This document shows positions 1 to 12,279 of a stretch of 64,000 nt of DNA, one piece after another; the stretch's first letter is position 1; each line of letters opens with the position of its first letter. A model generated the notes under the pieces. The model made no database searches and was not told the DNA's origin. It worked only from the letters and a program-made list of their open reading frames with translations. The translations under genes were made by a program, and so were the position numbers. Source of the DNA: Rhodotorula mucilaginosa (Eukaryota > Basidiomycota > Microbotryomycetes > Sporidiobolales > Sporidiobolaceae); the NCBI GenBank assembly GCA_034406715.1, contig CP137869.1, positions 186,001-250,000 of the forward strand. Reading direction: 5' to 3'.

Positions 1-409
1 CCTCCTCGGCGGATCATACTGGCTCGATCAACACCCTCCCCCCTCCCCAACCCACGACGAACTGGTCCGCGCCGCGCTCGAAACTCTACAACTCCATTTC
101 CCCGCGACCCGATTCCCCGAACCGGTTCACGCCTTTTCGCACACGCACAGGGATTGTATCCCCCAAGTCGCACCCAACTCGCTCCCTTCTTTCCGAGCAT
201 TTGGAGAGCGACTCAAACGGGAAGGGAACGGCTCGGTGGCGGTGGTGGGAGGGGGGTTCAGCGCCGTCGGCGTGAATGGGTGCGTGAAATCGGCGTGGGA
301 GGTCGGGAGTGCGATGGCCGAGTTGAGGAATGGGGATGTGAGAAGGGACGAGGCGGGTCAGGTGGTCGCGCGGACGGTCAAGACGGGGACGGAGATGTGG
401 GAATTGTAA
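1..409 (+). CDS. HEM14: protoporphyrinogen oxidase, C-terminal part (5' end outside window)
   Basis: Frame 2 is open from the window edge to TAA at 407-409 (about 135 residues). The end reads HRDCIPQVAP ... VAVVGGGFSAVGVNGCVKSA, which is the closing part of the PPOX family: the conserved Ile-Pro-Gln segment, then the C-terminal FAD-contacting glycine strand with Gly-x-Gly-Val-Asn-x-Cys. The enzyme oxidises protoporphyrinogen IX to protoporphyrin IX, the next-to-last step of heme synthesis, on the mitochondrial inner membrane. The N-terminal FAD-binding GxGxxG lies outside the window, so family assignment rests on the C-terminus only. It converges on RAD52, whose stop is 339 bp away on the other strand. 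Confidence 0.72.
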   Translation, partial: LLGGSYWLDQHPPPSPTHDELVRAALETLQLHFPATRFPEPVHAFSHTHRDCIPQVAPNSLPSFRAFGERLKREGNGSVAVVGGGFSAVGVNGCVKSAWEVGSAMAELRNGDVRRDEAGQVVARTVKTGTEMWEL

Positions 410-747
410 ACGCGGACCTTTGTTGCCGCACTCTAGAACACATAACGGCACACCCTATAGAGATACAAATACTTTCTTGCTGGTCTCGCGCGTGTTCTCG
501 AGGCTTCAGAAGAGCGGAGGGGGGTTCGTAGGAAGTCCCCGGGGTTGGTCGCGAGGTGATTCGGATGGGTTTCTCTTTCTTGCTCTTCGCCCAGAAGATC
601 GGTATGAACAAGGAATTGCAAGCGTAGGAACAACAACTAGCATAGAGATGGCCACGAAAGGAAGGAGGAATGCGAGTGAGGAGGGGGAGGACAAACGGTG
701 GAAACGAGCGGCGAGGAGAGGACCTGGGGGAGAGACCGATCGTTGCC

Positions 748-3396
748 TCAGCCATAGCTAGTCCGCTGCCTTTTGACATCCCCCGTCGATTCGTCGACCG
801 CGAGTTCCTTCAACGCTTGACGAGGACTCGTAGAATGCCGGCGGGGCTGGTTATTCGCCGCCGCCGCCGCCGCCGAAGTGGTGGCGTTGTTGTTCCAGCT
901 CGCGGCAGCGTACTCACTGCGCAGATGGGCACAAAGAGCGGCGCGGCAAGTCAGCTAAGGTTCAGAGGAAATGACATGGAGGACCGGCATCGTGTGTGCG
1001 AACTTACCCCCCCTGGTGGTCCGCACTGCGCTTCATCCCCCTCGCGCTCTGGAAAGCTACTCCGTCCGCGCCGATCCCGTCCGCGCCATAGGCCTGTCCC
1101 CCAGCACCACCCGTCACAGCCTCCATGTGGCCCGCCGCTGCTTTGACCATCCCCGCTCCGACGTTGAGGGAAGGCAAAGTCCCGGCCACCTTCGGACCAC
1201 CGCCGACGACGTTCTGACCGACCGATTTCGTACGCTGCATCGAGTTGGTGCGGGCGACTCCTCCTCCTCCTCCCTGCGCCTGGGGAGGTTGGTTCGGACG
1301 GAGGGCGGGCGGTCGAGCGTTCCCGTGCATGGGAAGACCCGGTTGTTGCGCCCCCGCCCCCGCCCCCGGAGCAGGGCCATTGTTCTGAGCGAGCATGCGC
1401 GCCGCCGAGACGAGGGAGGGGTCCTGCGTCGGTGGGACGAGCATCGCAGCAGCAGCAGCAGCAGGAGGCGCCGCTCCCGTCGCCGTTCTCGCTTGTTGCT
1501 GTTGCTGTTCAAGTTTCTTCTGCCTCTGCTTGGCAGCAAGACGCTGCATCGCATCCAGCCGTCTCTGCTCCACTTGATTGGCCGCTTCCACACTTGCGTG
1601 CGCGTGTGACCCTACGCCCGCAGGAGCTTGGGGAGCGACGGCGGGCTGCTGATCCGGCATGGGCGTGTTGTTCGTGGTCGGGAGTTTCTTCTCCATGCCG
1701 ACGATCGCACCACCGACGACGACGCTGTTCATGAGTGCCAATAGAGACGTTACTCAGCATGAGTGCCGAAGGGGAAATGGGATCGAGGTACGAAAAGGGG
1801 GCGCCGGCCTCACCTCGAGTCCGCCAAACCATCCCATTCCGCAAACCCGCTATCGTCGCGGATCCCCCCACCAGCAGCAGCAGTCGTAGCGACGCTCACG
1901 TTTCCTCCTCCTCCGCCGCCAATCAGTTCCTCTTCTCCCGGCAATTCCATCGCGGCAAACAGGCTGTCGTCGTCCGAAGCGATGCTCGGCGTCGTTGCGC
2001 CTCCTCCAGCTCCGGAGCGCACGGCCGGGTTCGGGACCGTCGTCGCGCGCTGGATGGGCTTCTTCACCGGCTGAGGCTGTGGCGGCTGATGCTGCCTCGC
2101 TTGTTGTTGTTGTTGTTGAACAGGCACGGGACGCGCCACCGGTTTCGGAGCGCCAGGTCCCGACGGCCGAGTCGCTCCGTTCATCGGCGCAGGAGCAAGA
2201 GGTTTTGGCAAAGGCGGTCTCGACGTCTGCTGCTGCGGAGGCTGTGGTTGGGGTTGAGGTTGAGGAATCCCTCCGACGGTCGAAGCGCGTTGCACTTTGG
2301 CGGTAAAGGCGGCGGGGACAGCTCCGGGCGGTTCACGTTTCGGTGCCGGCGCGGCAGAGGGGCCTGCGCCTTCAAAGGCTGGAGGAGGAGGAGCGGCTGC
2401 GCCGTTGGGCACGTAGGAAGCCGCGGCCGACATGGCGGCGAGGTTGTCGCGCTCGGGTTTGTACATCGCGTCCCAGTCCAGTTTCGGCTGCGCAGGAGTC
2501 AAGTCCATCAGCACGCTCTGGACGGGCGCAGGTGTCGAGAAACACTTGGCCAGGGGACGGACCTTGGGAGCTTTGACGTTTTTGATGTGCTCGAGGTAGT
2601 GCTTGTCGTAGAGGCAGTTGCCCAGCAGTTTGCCAAAATGGCGGAGCGCTCGCTTGAGTCCGTCGGTGACCGCTTCCTTCTTCGACTACCGACGAGATCC
2701 CAGACGAGTGAGTAAAGCATCGCGCGGCAAACGAGAGAAAGAGTGCGGACGCCAGCTCGTCTCACCTTGTCGAGCGCTTCGCCTTTCGACCTGCAGTTTT
2801 CCATCTTGCCGTACCCGACATCTTCGTGACTCGACCCGTCCTGCAAGCGTACGCGCACGATCGCCGTCACGCCGACGTGCCACCTCTCCGACGCCGGATC
2901 AAAGTCGACCTGCATCAGAAATGGCGTCGAAGGTTCGCCCTGAAAGTGAGCATGGCGGTCTCCCGGATTGACCAGGACACGGAGACAAGACACGTACAAA
3001 GTCTGCCTCGAGATACTTGATGTCTGTGAACCAGCCGTTGAAGCCAAACACCTCGTTGGCGAGGTTGATGGCCCTCCAGCCCTCGAGGTAGTTGAGCTTG
3101 CTGCCGCCTCCTCCCTGGCGACTCGCGATGTAATCGGCGCCGAGGGTCTTGTTCAGGATCTGCTGGAGCTTCTCGTTGCGCTCCCTGACGGGGTCCGACA
3201 TGCCGGTGAAGCTGTTTGGGCGATTGACATGTCCTTGAGGTGGTGGACCGGTCTCGTCAAAGGGTCGGATCGGGTACGGGGGAGCCTCGCGCGTGGCTTC
3301 CTTGTAGTACGTGCGCTGGTGCGGGTCCATCCACTTGGCGGGCTGCGTCTCTCCGGGCGTCCAGTCTGCGCCAGGTTGACCTGCGGCGGCAGCCAT
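748..3396 (-). CDS. RAD52: DNA recombination/annealing protein Rad52
   Basis: Five exons: 3396-2998, 2939-2766, 2685-1814, 1724-1008 and 916-748, giving 776 residues. The N-terminal third is the conserved Rad52 ring domain, with [20 protein letters not shown] and [10 protein letters not shown] near residue 100, then [22 protein letters not shown] and [20 protein letters not shown]. This domain binds ssDNA, anneals strands and forms the oligomeric ring. The long C-terminal half is low-complexity, rich in Pro, Gln and Ala, with repeated QPQP and poly-Q tracts. It is where fungal Rad52 proteins bind Rad51 and RPA, but no motif is recognisable by eye. The last intron's acceptor at 917 (after a CTGAC branch site) is needed: the nearer AG gives an immediate stop. 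Divergent with RAD54. Confidence 0.93.
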
Positions 3397-3645
3397 CTTG
3401 ACGGGTCCCTTGCCGCGATCCGGTCCGTGTGACGACCGTAGCTAGTTGGCTGGATCTCTAAACAGCCCTTACCCGCCTTGAACAACCCTTCAGAGCGGTG
3501 TGAAAGCGGGAGGGAGGAGAGGGACAAACAACTCGTGACGCGTCGAGGCGCGCTCTCCGAGATGTCAACTTTGCGCTCTTTTGCCGCTTCATCATTCGCT
3601 CGGCCTGCATACACAGTACACTAGACGCGCTTAAAGAGGGGCACG
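3397..3645. promoter_or_regulatory. bidirectional promoter region between RAD52 and RAD54
   Basis: The two start codons face away from each other with 249 bp between them, so any core promoter and 5' leader of both genes must lie here. I see no clear TATA box near either start. The shared region suggests joint regulation of the two recombination genes, which is inference. Confidence 0.6.
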
Positions 3646-6600
3646 ATGAGGCGCTCCTTCATCGAGGCGGTCAAGCAGGACCCAAACGTCGACCTCTCGA
3701 CCATCCAGAGTGGCGCATCCGGTTTCGGCATCCCCGACCTCAAGCGTGAGTCGCCTGCTCCGCACAGGCCGAGCCAGTACAGGGCTGACCACTGAGCCGC
3801 ACGCACAGCCTTCAAGGTGCCCACGTCGACGAGCGGGACGCGCTCGCGCCAGCTCGGAGGCACTCGGGCCTCGACGAAACGTCAACGAGTCGTCTTCACC
3901 GAGAACGACTTTTACTCCAACGTGGGACCGGACGCGGAGGGAGAACCGGCACAGAAAAAGAGCAAAAAGGGGGGCAAACAGGCCAAAAAGGACGACGACT
4001 CGGACGACGACGGCGCCAAGAAGAAGCGCGGCTTTGTCGACCGCTACGTCGCCCCGCCTGCTCCAAAGCTGTTCCCCGTCTACCGCCCCAAGGCGTTCGA
4101 CTCGATCATCAACAAGCAGTTTAGCCTGCCCGGGATCAAGAAGAAGGGCGTCATCCTCGAGATCAAGCCGACCCTGCGCCCGCTCGGGACTCGCCAGGTC
4201 GGCGAGATCTTGCCCGCTCCGCTCTTTGATCCGCTCGCAGACCACGCGATCGTCCTGTGGGACCCGACCACCGACGACATCGAAGCGCAACGCGAACTCA
4301 AACGGATGCAACGCGAGAAGCAAGAGCGCGACGAGTCCGAGGACGCAGCCGCGTCCGAGTTGGACCGCGAGCGCAAAAAAGTGCACAAGAGCCTCGCCGA
4401 GATTCTCGGCATCGTCGACCGCAAAAAGACGGCGCACTTGATCAAAAAAGTCGCGGTCGTGATCGATCCGAGGCTGAGTGCCAAGCTGCGACCGCATCAA
4501 GTCTCGGGCGTCAAATTCCTCTACCGCGCCACGACGGGCATGATCGAGGAGAACAGCTTTGGGTGGGCATGGCCGCGATTTGCTCTCTCCTGTTTCGCTC
4601 TCCGTTGACGTGTCTCTAACCCCGCAGCTGCATCATGGCCGACGAGATGGGTCTCGGAAAGACGGTGAGTCCAGGAGCTGCCGTTCCGCTCCCGTGTTGG
4701 CGCAAGTGATTGACTCACTCGGCACTATGCCGGATGGATCACAGCTCCAATGCATCACCCTCCTTTGGACTCATCTCCGTCAGTCCCCGCTGCCCAACAA
4801 GCAACTCATCGACAAGGTGATCGTCGTCTGTCCCGCTTCGCTCGTCCGCAACTGGGCCAACGAGCTCGTCAAGTGGCTCGGCGAAGGCGCGACGAACCCG
4901 CTCGCGCTCGACGACAAGACCAACATGGCCGACTCGGTCAGGCAGGTGCGCCAGTGGTGCTCGACTAAGGGGAAGCAGGTCGTCACACCCAGTAAGTCTT
5001 CTCCTCCTCTCTCCATTTTACCTCCTCCTCTCCGAACCTGGTGAACCTCCACTGACGCGATCTGCGGGTCTAGTTCTAATCGCGTCGTACGAACGCCTGC
5101 GTAACCTCGTCGCCGAGATCGGAGAGACCGAAGTCGGCTTGTTGCTCGCAGACGAGGGTCACCGACTCAAGAACTACAGTACGTCTCCCGTCTTTACGTC
5201 GGCATGGGACTTCTGGACAGCAAGGGCAAGATCTGAGGTTTCCTCGAAACGATATTTGCAGAGAACGACACCTACATGACGCTGCACAAGATCAACTGCA
5301 AGCGCCGAGTCATCCTCACCGGCACGCCAATTCAGGTGAGTGCAGCAGTTAGGACCTCTGTTGCGCACACTGTACTGATCGAGACACGTCTCTTCGTACA
5401 GAATGACTTGAAGGAATACTTTTCGCTGCTCAACTTTTGCAACCCCGGCTCGCTCGGGAACGACACCGACTTCCACAAGACGTACGAGATGCCGATTCTG
5501 AAGGGCCGCGATGCGCTCGCGACCGACAAGGAGAAAGAGCGCGGCGACGCGGCGATGAAAGAGCTCGCGGGCAAGGTCAACAAGCTCATCATTCGTCGCA
5601 CAAACGACCTCCTCAGCAAATACTGTAAGCCCATGTCTGCTCATCACTGCTTTCCGCCGCCGCATCAGCAGATTGACGACTAATCGCGCACACGCGTGGC
5701 AGTGCCGGTCAAGTACGAGCACGTCGTCTTCTGCTCGATCTCGCAGTTCCAGCTCGACCTGTACAAGTGGTTCATGGCTTCGCCCGAGATGAAGGCCCTC
5801 CTCAAGGGCAAAGACTCGCAGCCGCTCGCGGTCATCAACACGCTCCGCAAGGTGGTCAACCACCCCGACTTGGTCGAGTGGGGCAAGGAGATGCCCGGGT
5901 CCGAGTCGTGCTGGCCCGAAGGGTACGATCCGAGAGATCGCAGGGCGCGGATCAACCCTTCGCTCAGTGGCAAGATGGCCGTCCTCGATCGGTGAGTCTT
6001 TCTCTTTCTCTGGGCTCGCGTCTCGCCACGAAAAGCGGGGATCGCTTCGCTCGCGATGGGGTGACTGACTGAAGGCGACGGCGAGCTGTGTGCAGCTTCC
6101 TGACGCGCATGAGTGCCGAAACGGACGACAAGCTCGTTCTGATTTCCAACTTTACCTCGACGCTCGACTTGCTCGCAAAGCTTTGCGACAACAAAAAGTA
6201 CGTTTCATCTTGTGCGAACGGCGCTTCTCCCGTTCGGAAGCGTTTCTAGCCCTCCAGTTTCGGGACGCGAGAGCTGATCCCGTCTTTGTGTAACCGTCTC
6301 CCGCAGACTCGGCTGGCTCCGCCTCGACGGCTCGCAAGCCATCTCGAAGCGTCAGAAACTTGTCGACCAGTTCAACGACCCGACGTCGGGCAAGGTCGTC
6401 TTCCTCTTGTCGTCGAAAGCCGGCGGGTGTGGTATCAATCTGATCGGCGCGAACCGCCTCGTCCTGTTTGACCCCGGTGAGTCCCCGAGTCGCGCGTTCG
6501 ACTTGCGATGTATTCGAAGCTCAACTCTCGGCACGTCGCTCCAGACTGGAATCCGGCAAGCGACATGCAGGCGCTCGCGCGTGTCTGGCGTGACGGCCAG

Positions 6601-7381
6601 AAGAAGGACTGTAAGGCTTACCTTAAGCTGCCTCTGTACACCCTGCGCAAGATGTTGAATACTGACGCTGCTGCTCTATCAGGCTTCGTCTATCGCTTCG
6701 TCGCGACCGGCACGGTCGAGGAGAAGAGTGCGTCTGAGCGGATCCGTTTCTCTGCCTGCGGCGAACAGACCTTCTCGAGCTTGAGCTGACCCCAAACCGA
6801 GTTTTCGCGTCCGTGTAGTCTTCCAGCGTCAGTCTCACAAGCAGAATCTCTCCTCGGTCGTCGTCGACAGCAAGGAGGACATGGAGCGGTACTTCTCTGG
6901 CAACGACTTGCGTCAGCTGTTCTCGCTCAACCCGTCCCCCTGCGAGGTGAGTCGGGTGAAAGCGCTCTGCGTGGAGGTTGCTCGAGCTGAACACCAACGC
7001 TATACCACGCGTGTACCCGCAGACGCACGACTTGTTCAAGTGCAAGCGCTGCAAAGACGGTCGCCAAGTCCTCAAGGCTCCGGCGATGCTCTACGGCGAT
7101 ACCTCGACGTGAGTCCCCGCCATTGTGTGGTCCGACGAGTCATATCGCGCGCGTCTCGGCGGTCGTTGTTGACTTTTGGGAATGCTTGCCTCGCGTGCGT
7201 GCAGGTGGAACCATCTCCGCAACGAAGACCTCGCCAAGAACCACGACTTGTTGCTGCGCGCCGAGCACGGCATCGAAGGAGTCACGGCTTGCTTCCAATG
7301 TGAGATACCCTGGAGCTCCTCACGTCGATATGGTCGTCTCGCTGACTGTTCCGGCGCCGTGCCTCAGATATCTCGACGTAA
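3646..7381 (+). CDS. RAD54: Snf2-family DNA translocase Rad54
   Basis: Sixteen exons encode 844 residues: 3646-3745, 3809-4562, 4628-4664, 4745-4991, 5074-5178, 5262-5335, 5402-5624, 5703-5991, 6096-6197, 6307-6476, 6545-6610, 6683-6727, 6819-6946, 7023-7108, 7205-7299, 7368-7381. Snf2 ATPase motifs are plain: [10 protein letters not shown] (Walker A, motif I), DEGHRLKN (motif II), [20 protein letters not shown] (motif III), then the helicase C half with [20 protein letters not shown] and a [19 protein letters not shown] motif [13 protein letters not shown] is typical of Rad54 rather than other Snf2 clades. The N-terminus has a Lys-rich stretch of Rad51-interacting type. Rad54 remodels DNA and drives Rad51-mediated strand invasion in the nucleus. 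The final coding exon is only 14 nt. Confidence 0.95.
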
Positions 7382-7770
7382 GACGAAAAAGCAAACGGCA
7401 GTTTTGCCCCTTGGCTTGCCCCGCCGACCACAGTGCCATATGTATCCGTCTCAATCCCGCTTGTTGTCGCATCTGCATCCTGCATTCCTACGTTCCTTCG
7501 AAGCTAGAGGTCAGACAGAAAGTTTCTGACTGAGGCGAGTTTATTCGACTCCTGCGGTCGCCGGTTTCCGGGCGCGGGGCTCGATGGAGGGCGAGTATAA
7601 CGTTGTCGGAGTGGGAGAGGGTGGCTTTCAGGACTCAACCGAAGCAGTCTAAAAGTACTTTCTCGATAATCGTTGCTTCGATCGTTTTGGAATGAGCGCG
7701 CGAGCGAGAACGATTCCTCGTGACGCTCTACACTCGCCATAGGCTGCGACGCCGGCACCGGGGACTGCGC
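7382..7770. other. intergenic region with a small upstream ORF
   Basis: This is the gap between RAD54 and the MSS4 start. The only ATG-initiated frame close to MSS4 is a 17-codon ORF at 7692-7742 (MSARARTIPRDALHSP, TAG stop), ending 28 nt before the MSS4 ATG. If it lies in the mRNA leader it would act as an upstream ORF. No other gene is visible. Confidence 0.4.
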
Positions 7771-10700
7771 ATGCTCGCACAGCCACGGATACAAAGTACG
7801 GTGCCGAATCCTGCAACCTTGGACCGGGCAGGTGAGGCTCGTCCGCGTGAGCCAAACTCGACGTCAACAGCGTCGCCGTCCCGCACTTCAGACTCGCTTC
7901 ATGGCGCACCAGACCGCGCGGGCAGCTCAGAGATGACTCCAAACCTCCAGTCCGGGTCTACCCACGCGGCGGCGAACGGTACGGAGCGAGGTGACCGTCC
8001 TTCGCCCTCGTTCGACAAGTCGCCGGATCCGGTTCCTCCACTCGACGACTCGGTGCCAGCCCCCGCTGTAGGGCGGCAGGAGTCGTGCGATTTGCCCGTC
8101 AACCCTCTGTTCGGCATGGGCGAGCAGATCCGGGTCAGGGATCTCGATCGCTCGCGGCTGCTCGTCCAGAAGACCGGGATCGTCTTGCGCGAGGGCAACA
8201 CGCCGAGGACAGCCGGCGCGGCTTCAGCACCGCGGACGAAAGGCACGAGCAGGGAGAGGCCGCGACGCCCGGACGACCACGACGAGCATTGGCACGACCG
8301 GATCCTCGCCAAGGCGTACGAGTGGGGGTTGGCCGGAAACGCCGCCGATGACGACGACTCGGAGCGTGGACGTACCCTCTACTTGCCCGTCCCGATCGCA
8401 TCTCCCGACGCTGGACCGCTGGGCGATACCTCAACCGTCCCGAACGGCGGGCGACAAGAAGGGTACGCCTCGCAAGTGAACGATTTCCGCGAACACGAAG
8501 AGACGCAAGACCACTACGACGCGGCGCGGATGAAGCTCCGGAGTCTGCACAGCGAGGTGCACGAAATCCTCGAGAATGTCGGCTTCCGGACCCCGATCAG
8601 CGACGACCAGCCCCGAGTCTTGACGCCGCAGCTCGACCGCCCCAATGGCGGCAATCGACCACCGTTTCCGACCGCCTCTTCCGTTCAGCACCAGTCGTCT
8701 TTCTACTCGGCAACGAGCGAGATCGTTGCCTCTGATACAGGCCATACCTCGTTCGACGTCCCGGACCTGTCCGTGATTCCTCCTCGCACCGATTCGCCCT
8801 TATCTTTCGCATCCCTGTCCGACGCCGCGCAGTCGGCTTCGACTTCTGCTTACACCAGCCGGCCATTCGGATATTCGACTACAACTCCTGCAACGCTGTC
8901 CAATGGGTCGGATGGCACCACGAGGCAGTCGGCTCCTCCTTCTTCCCTCGAGAGCGGCCGAAACGACCGCCGAGCCAGCCAATCTTCCGCTGCCCCGTCC
9001 GAGCAGGACCTCCTTCCCGCGTTCGTCGTACCGGAAAAGCCGACCTCGAACAAGCGACCACCACCGCACCGGCGTGGCTCGCGCGCTTCTCAAGCTGCGG
9101 CAGCGCCCATCTCGTCAGGCGAGCCATTCCTCGGGGCTCCAGCGCAAGTCCTCCCCCCCGGAGTCGTCGCTGCTCCTCCTCCTTCAAATCCTTTGCGATC
9201 TTCTGGCGGCTCTCGCAGAAGTATGGCTGCCGACTCGAGCGCGCTGCTGACGACACCGCCGATCGGTTACGGCAACGAGACCGACGGTTCATCGCCGGCG
9301 ACGATCACATCTCGACGATTCTCCTCCGCTTCCGCTTCGCCCGGTCGACTGCCGCTGCCGAACATGGCACCTCGCTCTCAGTCCTTCTCGCCCGGAACGC
9401 CCGTCCTGCCGCCGGTCCCAGGAAGTCCTCAGTCTGCCGGCGATCCCAGCGCTGCAGTACTGGGGTCATCCCCTACGGCGTCGATGTCATACCCGCCTGT
9501 CGGCACCACGACGCAGCCGATGCTGCTCGACGATGTCGAGTTGTCGATCGCTGCGCAGGCGGAGGTGATCCGGCGTCAACGGCAAGAGAAACGACTCGAA
9601 GCAGAGAAGGAGCAGGCGAAACGGGAGCGAGAACGGCAACTCGAGCGAGATCACTTAGCCGGAGCAGCGGGCAAGAAGAAGGAGAGGATGCCGTCTGAGG
9701 GGTCCGAATCGGCGCCGATTGCGGACAAGCTGCCGAGTGGACCTGGCGCGCTCATTCGTCGCAGGGTGACGAGGATGGGGTCCGGCTCGTCTCAGCAGGA
9801 TTCTTCGCCGACCGCGCACGGTCGGGAAGCTAGTGGAGGTCAGCGCGACGAATCAACAGGCCGAAGAGGTCGTGGGGGAAGTGGACGCGAGGACGACCGC
9901 GCCACGGTCGGCGTGCTCGTTGGCAACTTGATCGGGCAAGATCACGCCAACTACGTCCTGATGTACAACATGCTCACCGGCATCCGTATTGGCGTACGTA
10001 GTTTGAGTTCACCCTCTACTCTTCGGGAACCGCATGCTGACTCGCGTGCTCACCCGCAGGTCTCGAGGTGTCAGGCAAAAGCGAAGCGGCCCCTTACCGA
10101 CGCCGACTATACGGCTCGGCACAAGTTCAGCTTCGATATGTGAGTGGCGATTTTCTGCCTCGCTGCCAGCGACCAGGGCTGACCGCTTGTTCTGACCCAA
10201 ACACAGCGTCGGCAACGAGCTCACGCCCTCGGTCAAATACGACTTCAAGTTCAAAGACTATGCTCCTTGGGTCTTCCGCGAGCTGCGCGAGTACTTCTAC
10301 CTCGACCCTTCCGACTACCTCATCTCCCTCACCGCCAAGTACATCCTGTCGGAACTCGGTTCGCCGGGCAAGAGCGGGTCGTTCTTCTACTTTTCGCGCG
10401 ACTACCGCTTCATCATCAAGACGATCCGGCACTCGGAGCACAAGTTCTTGCGCTCGATCCTGAAGGACTACCACGAGCACGTCAAGAAGAACCCGCACAC
10501 CCTCTTGTCGCGGTTCTACGGCCTGCACCGAGTCAAGCTCCCGCGAGGCAAAAAGATCCACTTCGTCATCATGAACAACCTTTTCCCGCCTCATCGTGAT
10601 ATCCACGAGACCTACGACCTCAAGGTGAGTATCATTTGGCCCGTCGCAGCGAATTCGAATCTGACGACCCTGGTCTGCAGGGATCCGCGATCGGTCGCCT

Positions 10701-11669
10701 CTATCCCGAAGAGAAGGCGAAGCAGAACCCGCACGCGACGCTCAAAGACCTGAATTGGGTTCAGCGGCAGCGTCAATTTTGGCTCGGCCCCGAGAAGAAG
10801 GTCCTCTTCGAAGAGCAGCTGCGCCGCGACACCGAACTGCTTCAACGCCTCGGCATCATGGACTATTCGCTCCTGACGGGGATCCACAACCTGTTCAAGG
10901 GCAACAGCGAAGGTCTCCGTGAAGAGAAGCTCAGCGTGTTCCAGGTGAGATCAGACTCTGGTCAACCGACGGACGCAGGTCGCTGACTTCCTCACGCTTT
11001 CTTTCGACCCCATCTCCAGCCCGATGCGATCAAGGTCTCTCGGAAAGCGACCCAGATCAAGCGCGATGCCGACGCGTCTGCGCTCCGCAAGGCGGTCCAG
11101 CGATCCGATCCGCAGGCGCTTGGCGGCAAGCACGAGCTTCCGCAAACAGACTCTTCGGAACGCCGTCTCTTCATCTTCTACCAGGACGAAGGAGGCATGC
11201 GCGCGACTGGAGACCACAATGAAGAGCTTGGAGTCATCTACTATCTCGTGAGTGCGGTAGACCTGGACCTGGAGCATTCCGCAGCAAGGCGAGGCTGACC
11301 CACTTGACTTGTCGCAGGGCATTATCGATATTTTGACGCCGTTCACCTTCGTCAAGCGCCTCGAGCACTTTTTCAAGGGCCTGAAGCACAACAAGGTGGG
11401 TCTGTTCGCGAAACGTTGACGCGCATGCGCCTTGCTGACGCTCCAGCATACAGCACATGATCTCGGCCGTGCCCCCGCGCGAGTACGGCGAACGCTTCCT
11501 CTCGTTCATCAAGGGTTCCATCCGTGGCAACGACCCTTCGCTTCGACCGCCGATGTATGAACACGAGAAGAAAAAGACATGGGGCGACCAGCCGACTGCG
11601 ACTTCAGAAGTGTTACCCCCCGAAAAGCCGGTCGTCGCCCACCCAGAATCGAAAATCAAGGCGCAATGA
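7771..11669 (+). CDS. MSS4: phosphatidylinositol-4-phosphate 5-kinase
   Basis: Seven exons: 7771-9993, 10060-10139, 10207-10624, 10681-10944, 11020-11247, 11318-11395, 11454-11669. They give 1168 residues from the first in-frame ATG. The frame is open a little further 5' but only with GTG. The first ~700 residues are Ser/Pro-rich and disordered, with a charged coiled segment (about residues 590-640). The kinase domain follows: [38 protein letters not shown] with its catalytic Lys, [21 protein letters not shown], and [13 protein letters not shown] (MDYSLL, catalytic Asp). The end has [10 protein letters not shown] and [15 protein letters not shown]. The enzyme makes PI(4,5)P2 at the plasma membrane. 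The true start is uncertain; a second ATG lies at 7933. Confidence 0.92.
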
Positions 11670-12279
11670 GCCACACCCATGTATTACACAGACACTCTCT
11701 ACAACACCCTTTTTGTACCCGTATTCCCCGATCGTCTTGACGCGACGACGTCTAGCTTTCAGCCGCGCTCGTCCCTGTACTTTCACCCTCTTCCTGATTC
11801 GACCACATCGTAGAATGAGCGGGCGAGTTCGGCTTGTGCATGCATCGCATCCGCACATTGTAACCTGTTCACGATGAGCGCAAGTGAATAGCCTCGGGAC
11901 GAGAAAGCGCAAAAGCGCGGCAGCGGTCGGGGTTGTCTTCTCTCCTCACTGTACAGAAGCGGTTGTCGTTTCCGTGCCCGACTAGTTGTCTTTCAGAGAC
12001 TGCAAACGACCGTCCAACAGCTTGCTTGACGCTGCGCTTCGCTTATCTGCAGCCCCGCGGGTCTGCGGCTTGGGCGAGCGCACGTTCCTGCCGGCGAACT
12101 CGAACGATTGCGTCCGCACTCAAGACTCTGCCGCTCAATGGCTCGTCGCCCGAATAGGCGAAGCACCGAGGCAACATAGCCAAATTTGATCTCTCCCGCA
12201 GGCGGAGGATCCGTCGGCCGGTGCTGTTGAACACGTTCAAGGAACCGCATCCTCCGCCGTCGCATCCGCCGACTCGAGC
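11670..12279. other. intergenic region, no gene seen
   Basis: A 610-bp gap between MSS4 and the phytase. Short frames occur on both strands, but none has splice logic or family resemblance. It should hold the MSS4 3' end and the phytase promoter. Confidence 0.5.

Noticed and set aside
7720-7770. GTG-initiated N-terminal extension of MSS4
   Set aside because: Eukaryotic nuclear genes start at ATG with rare exceptions; the first in-frame ATG is 7771.
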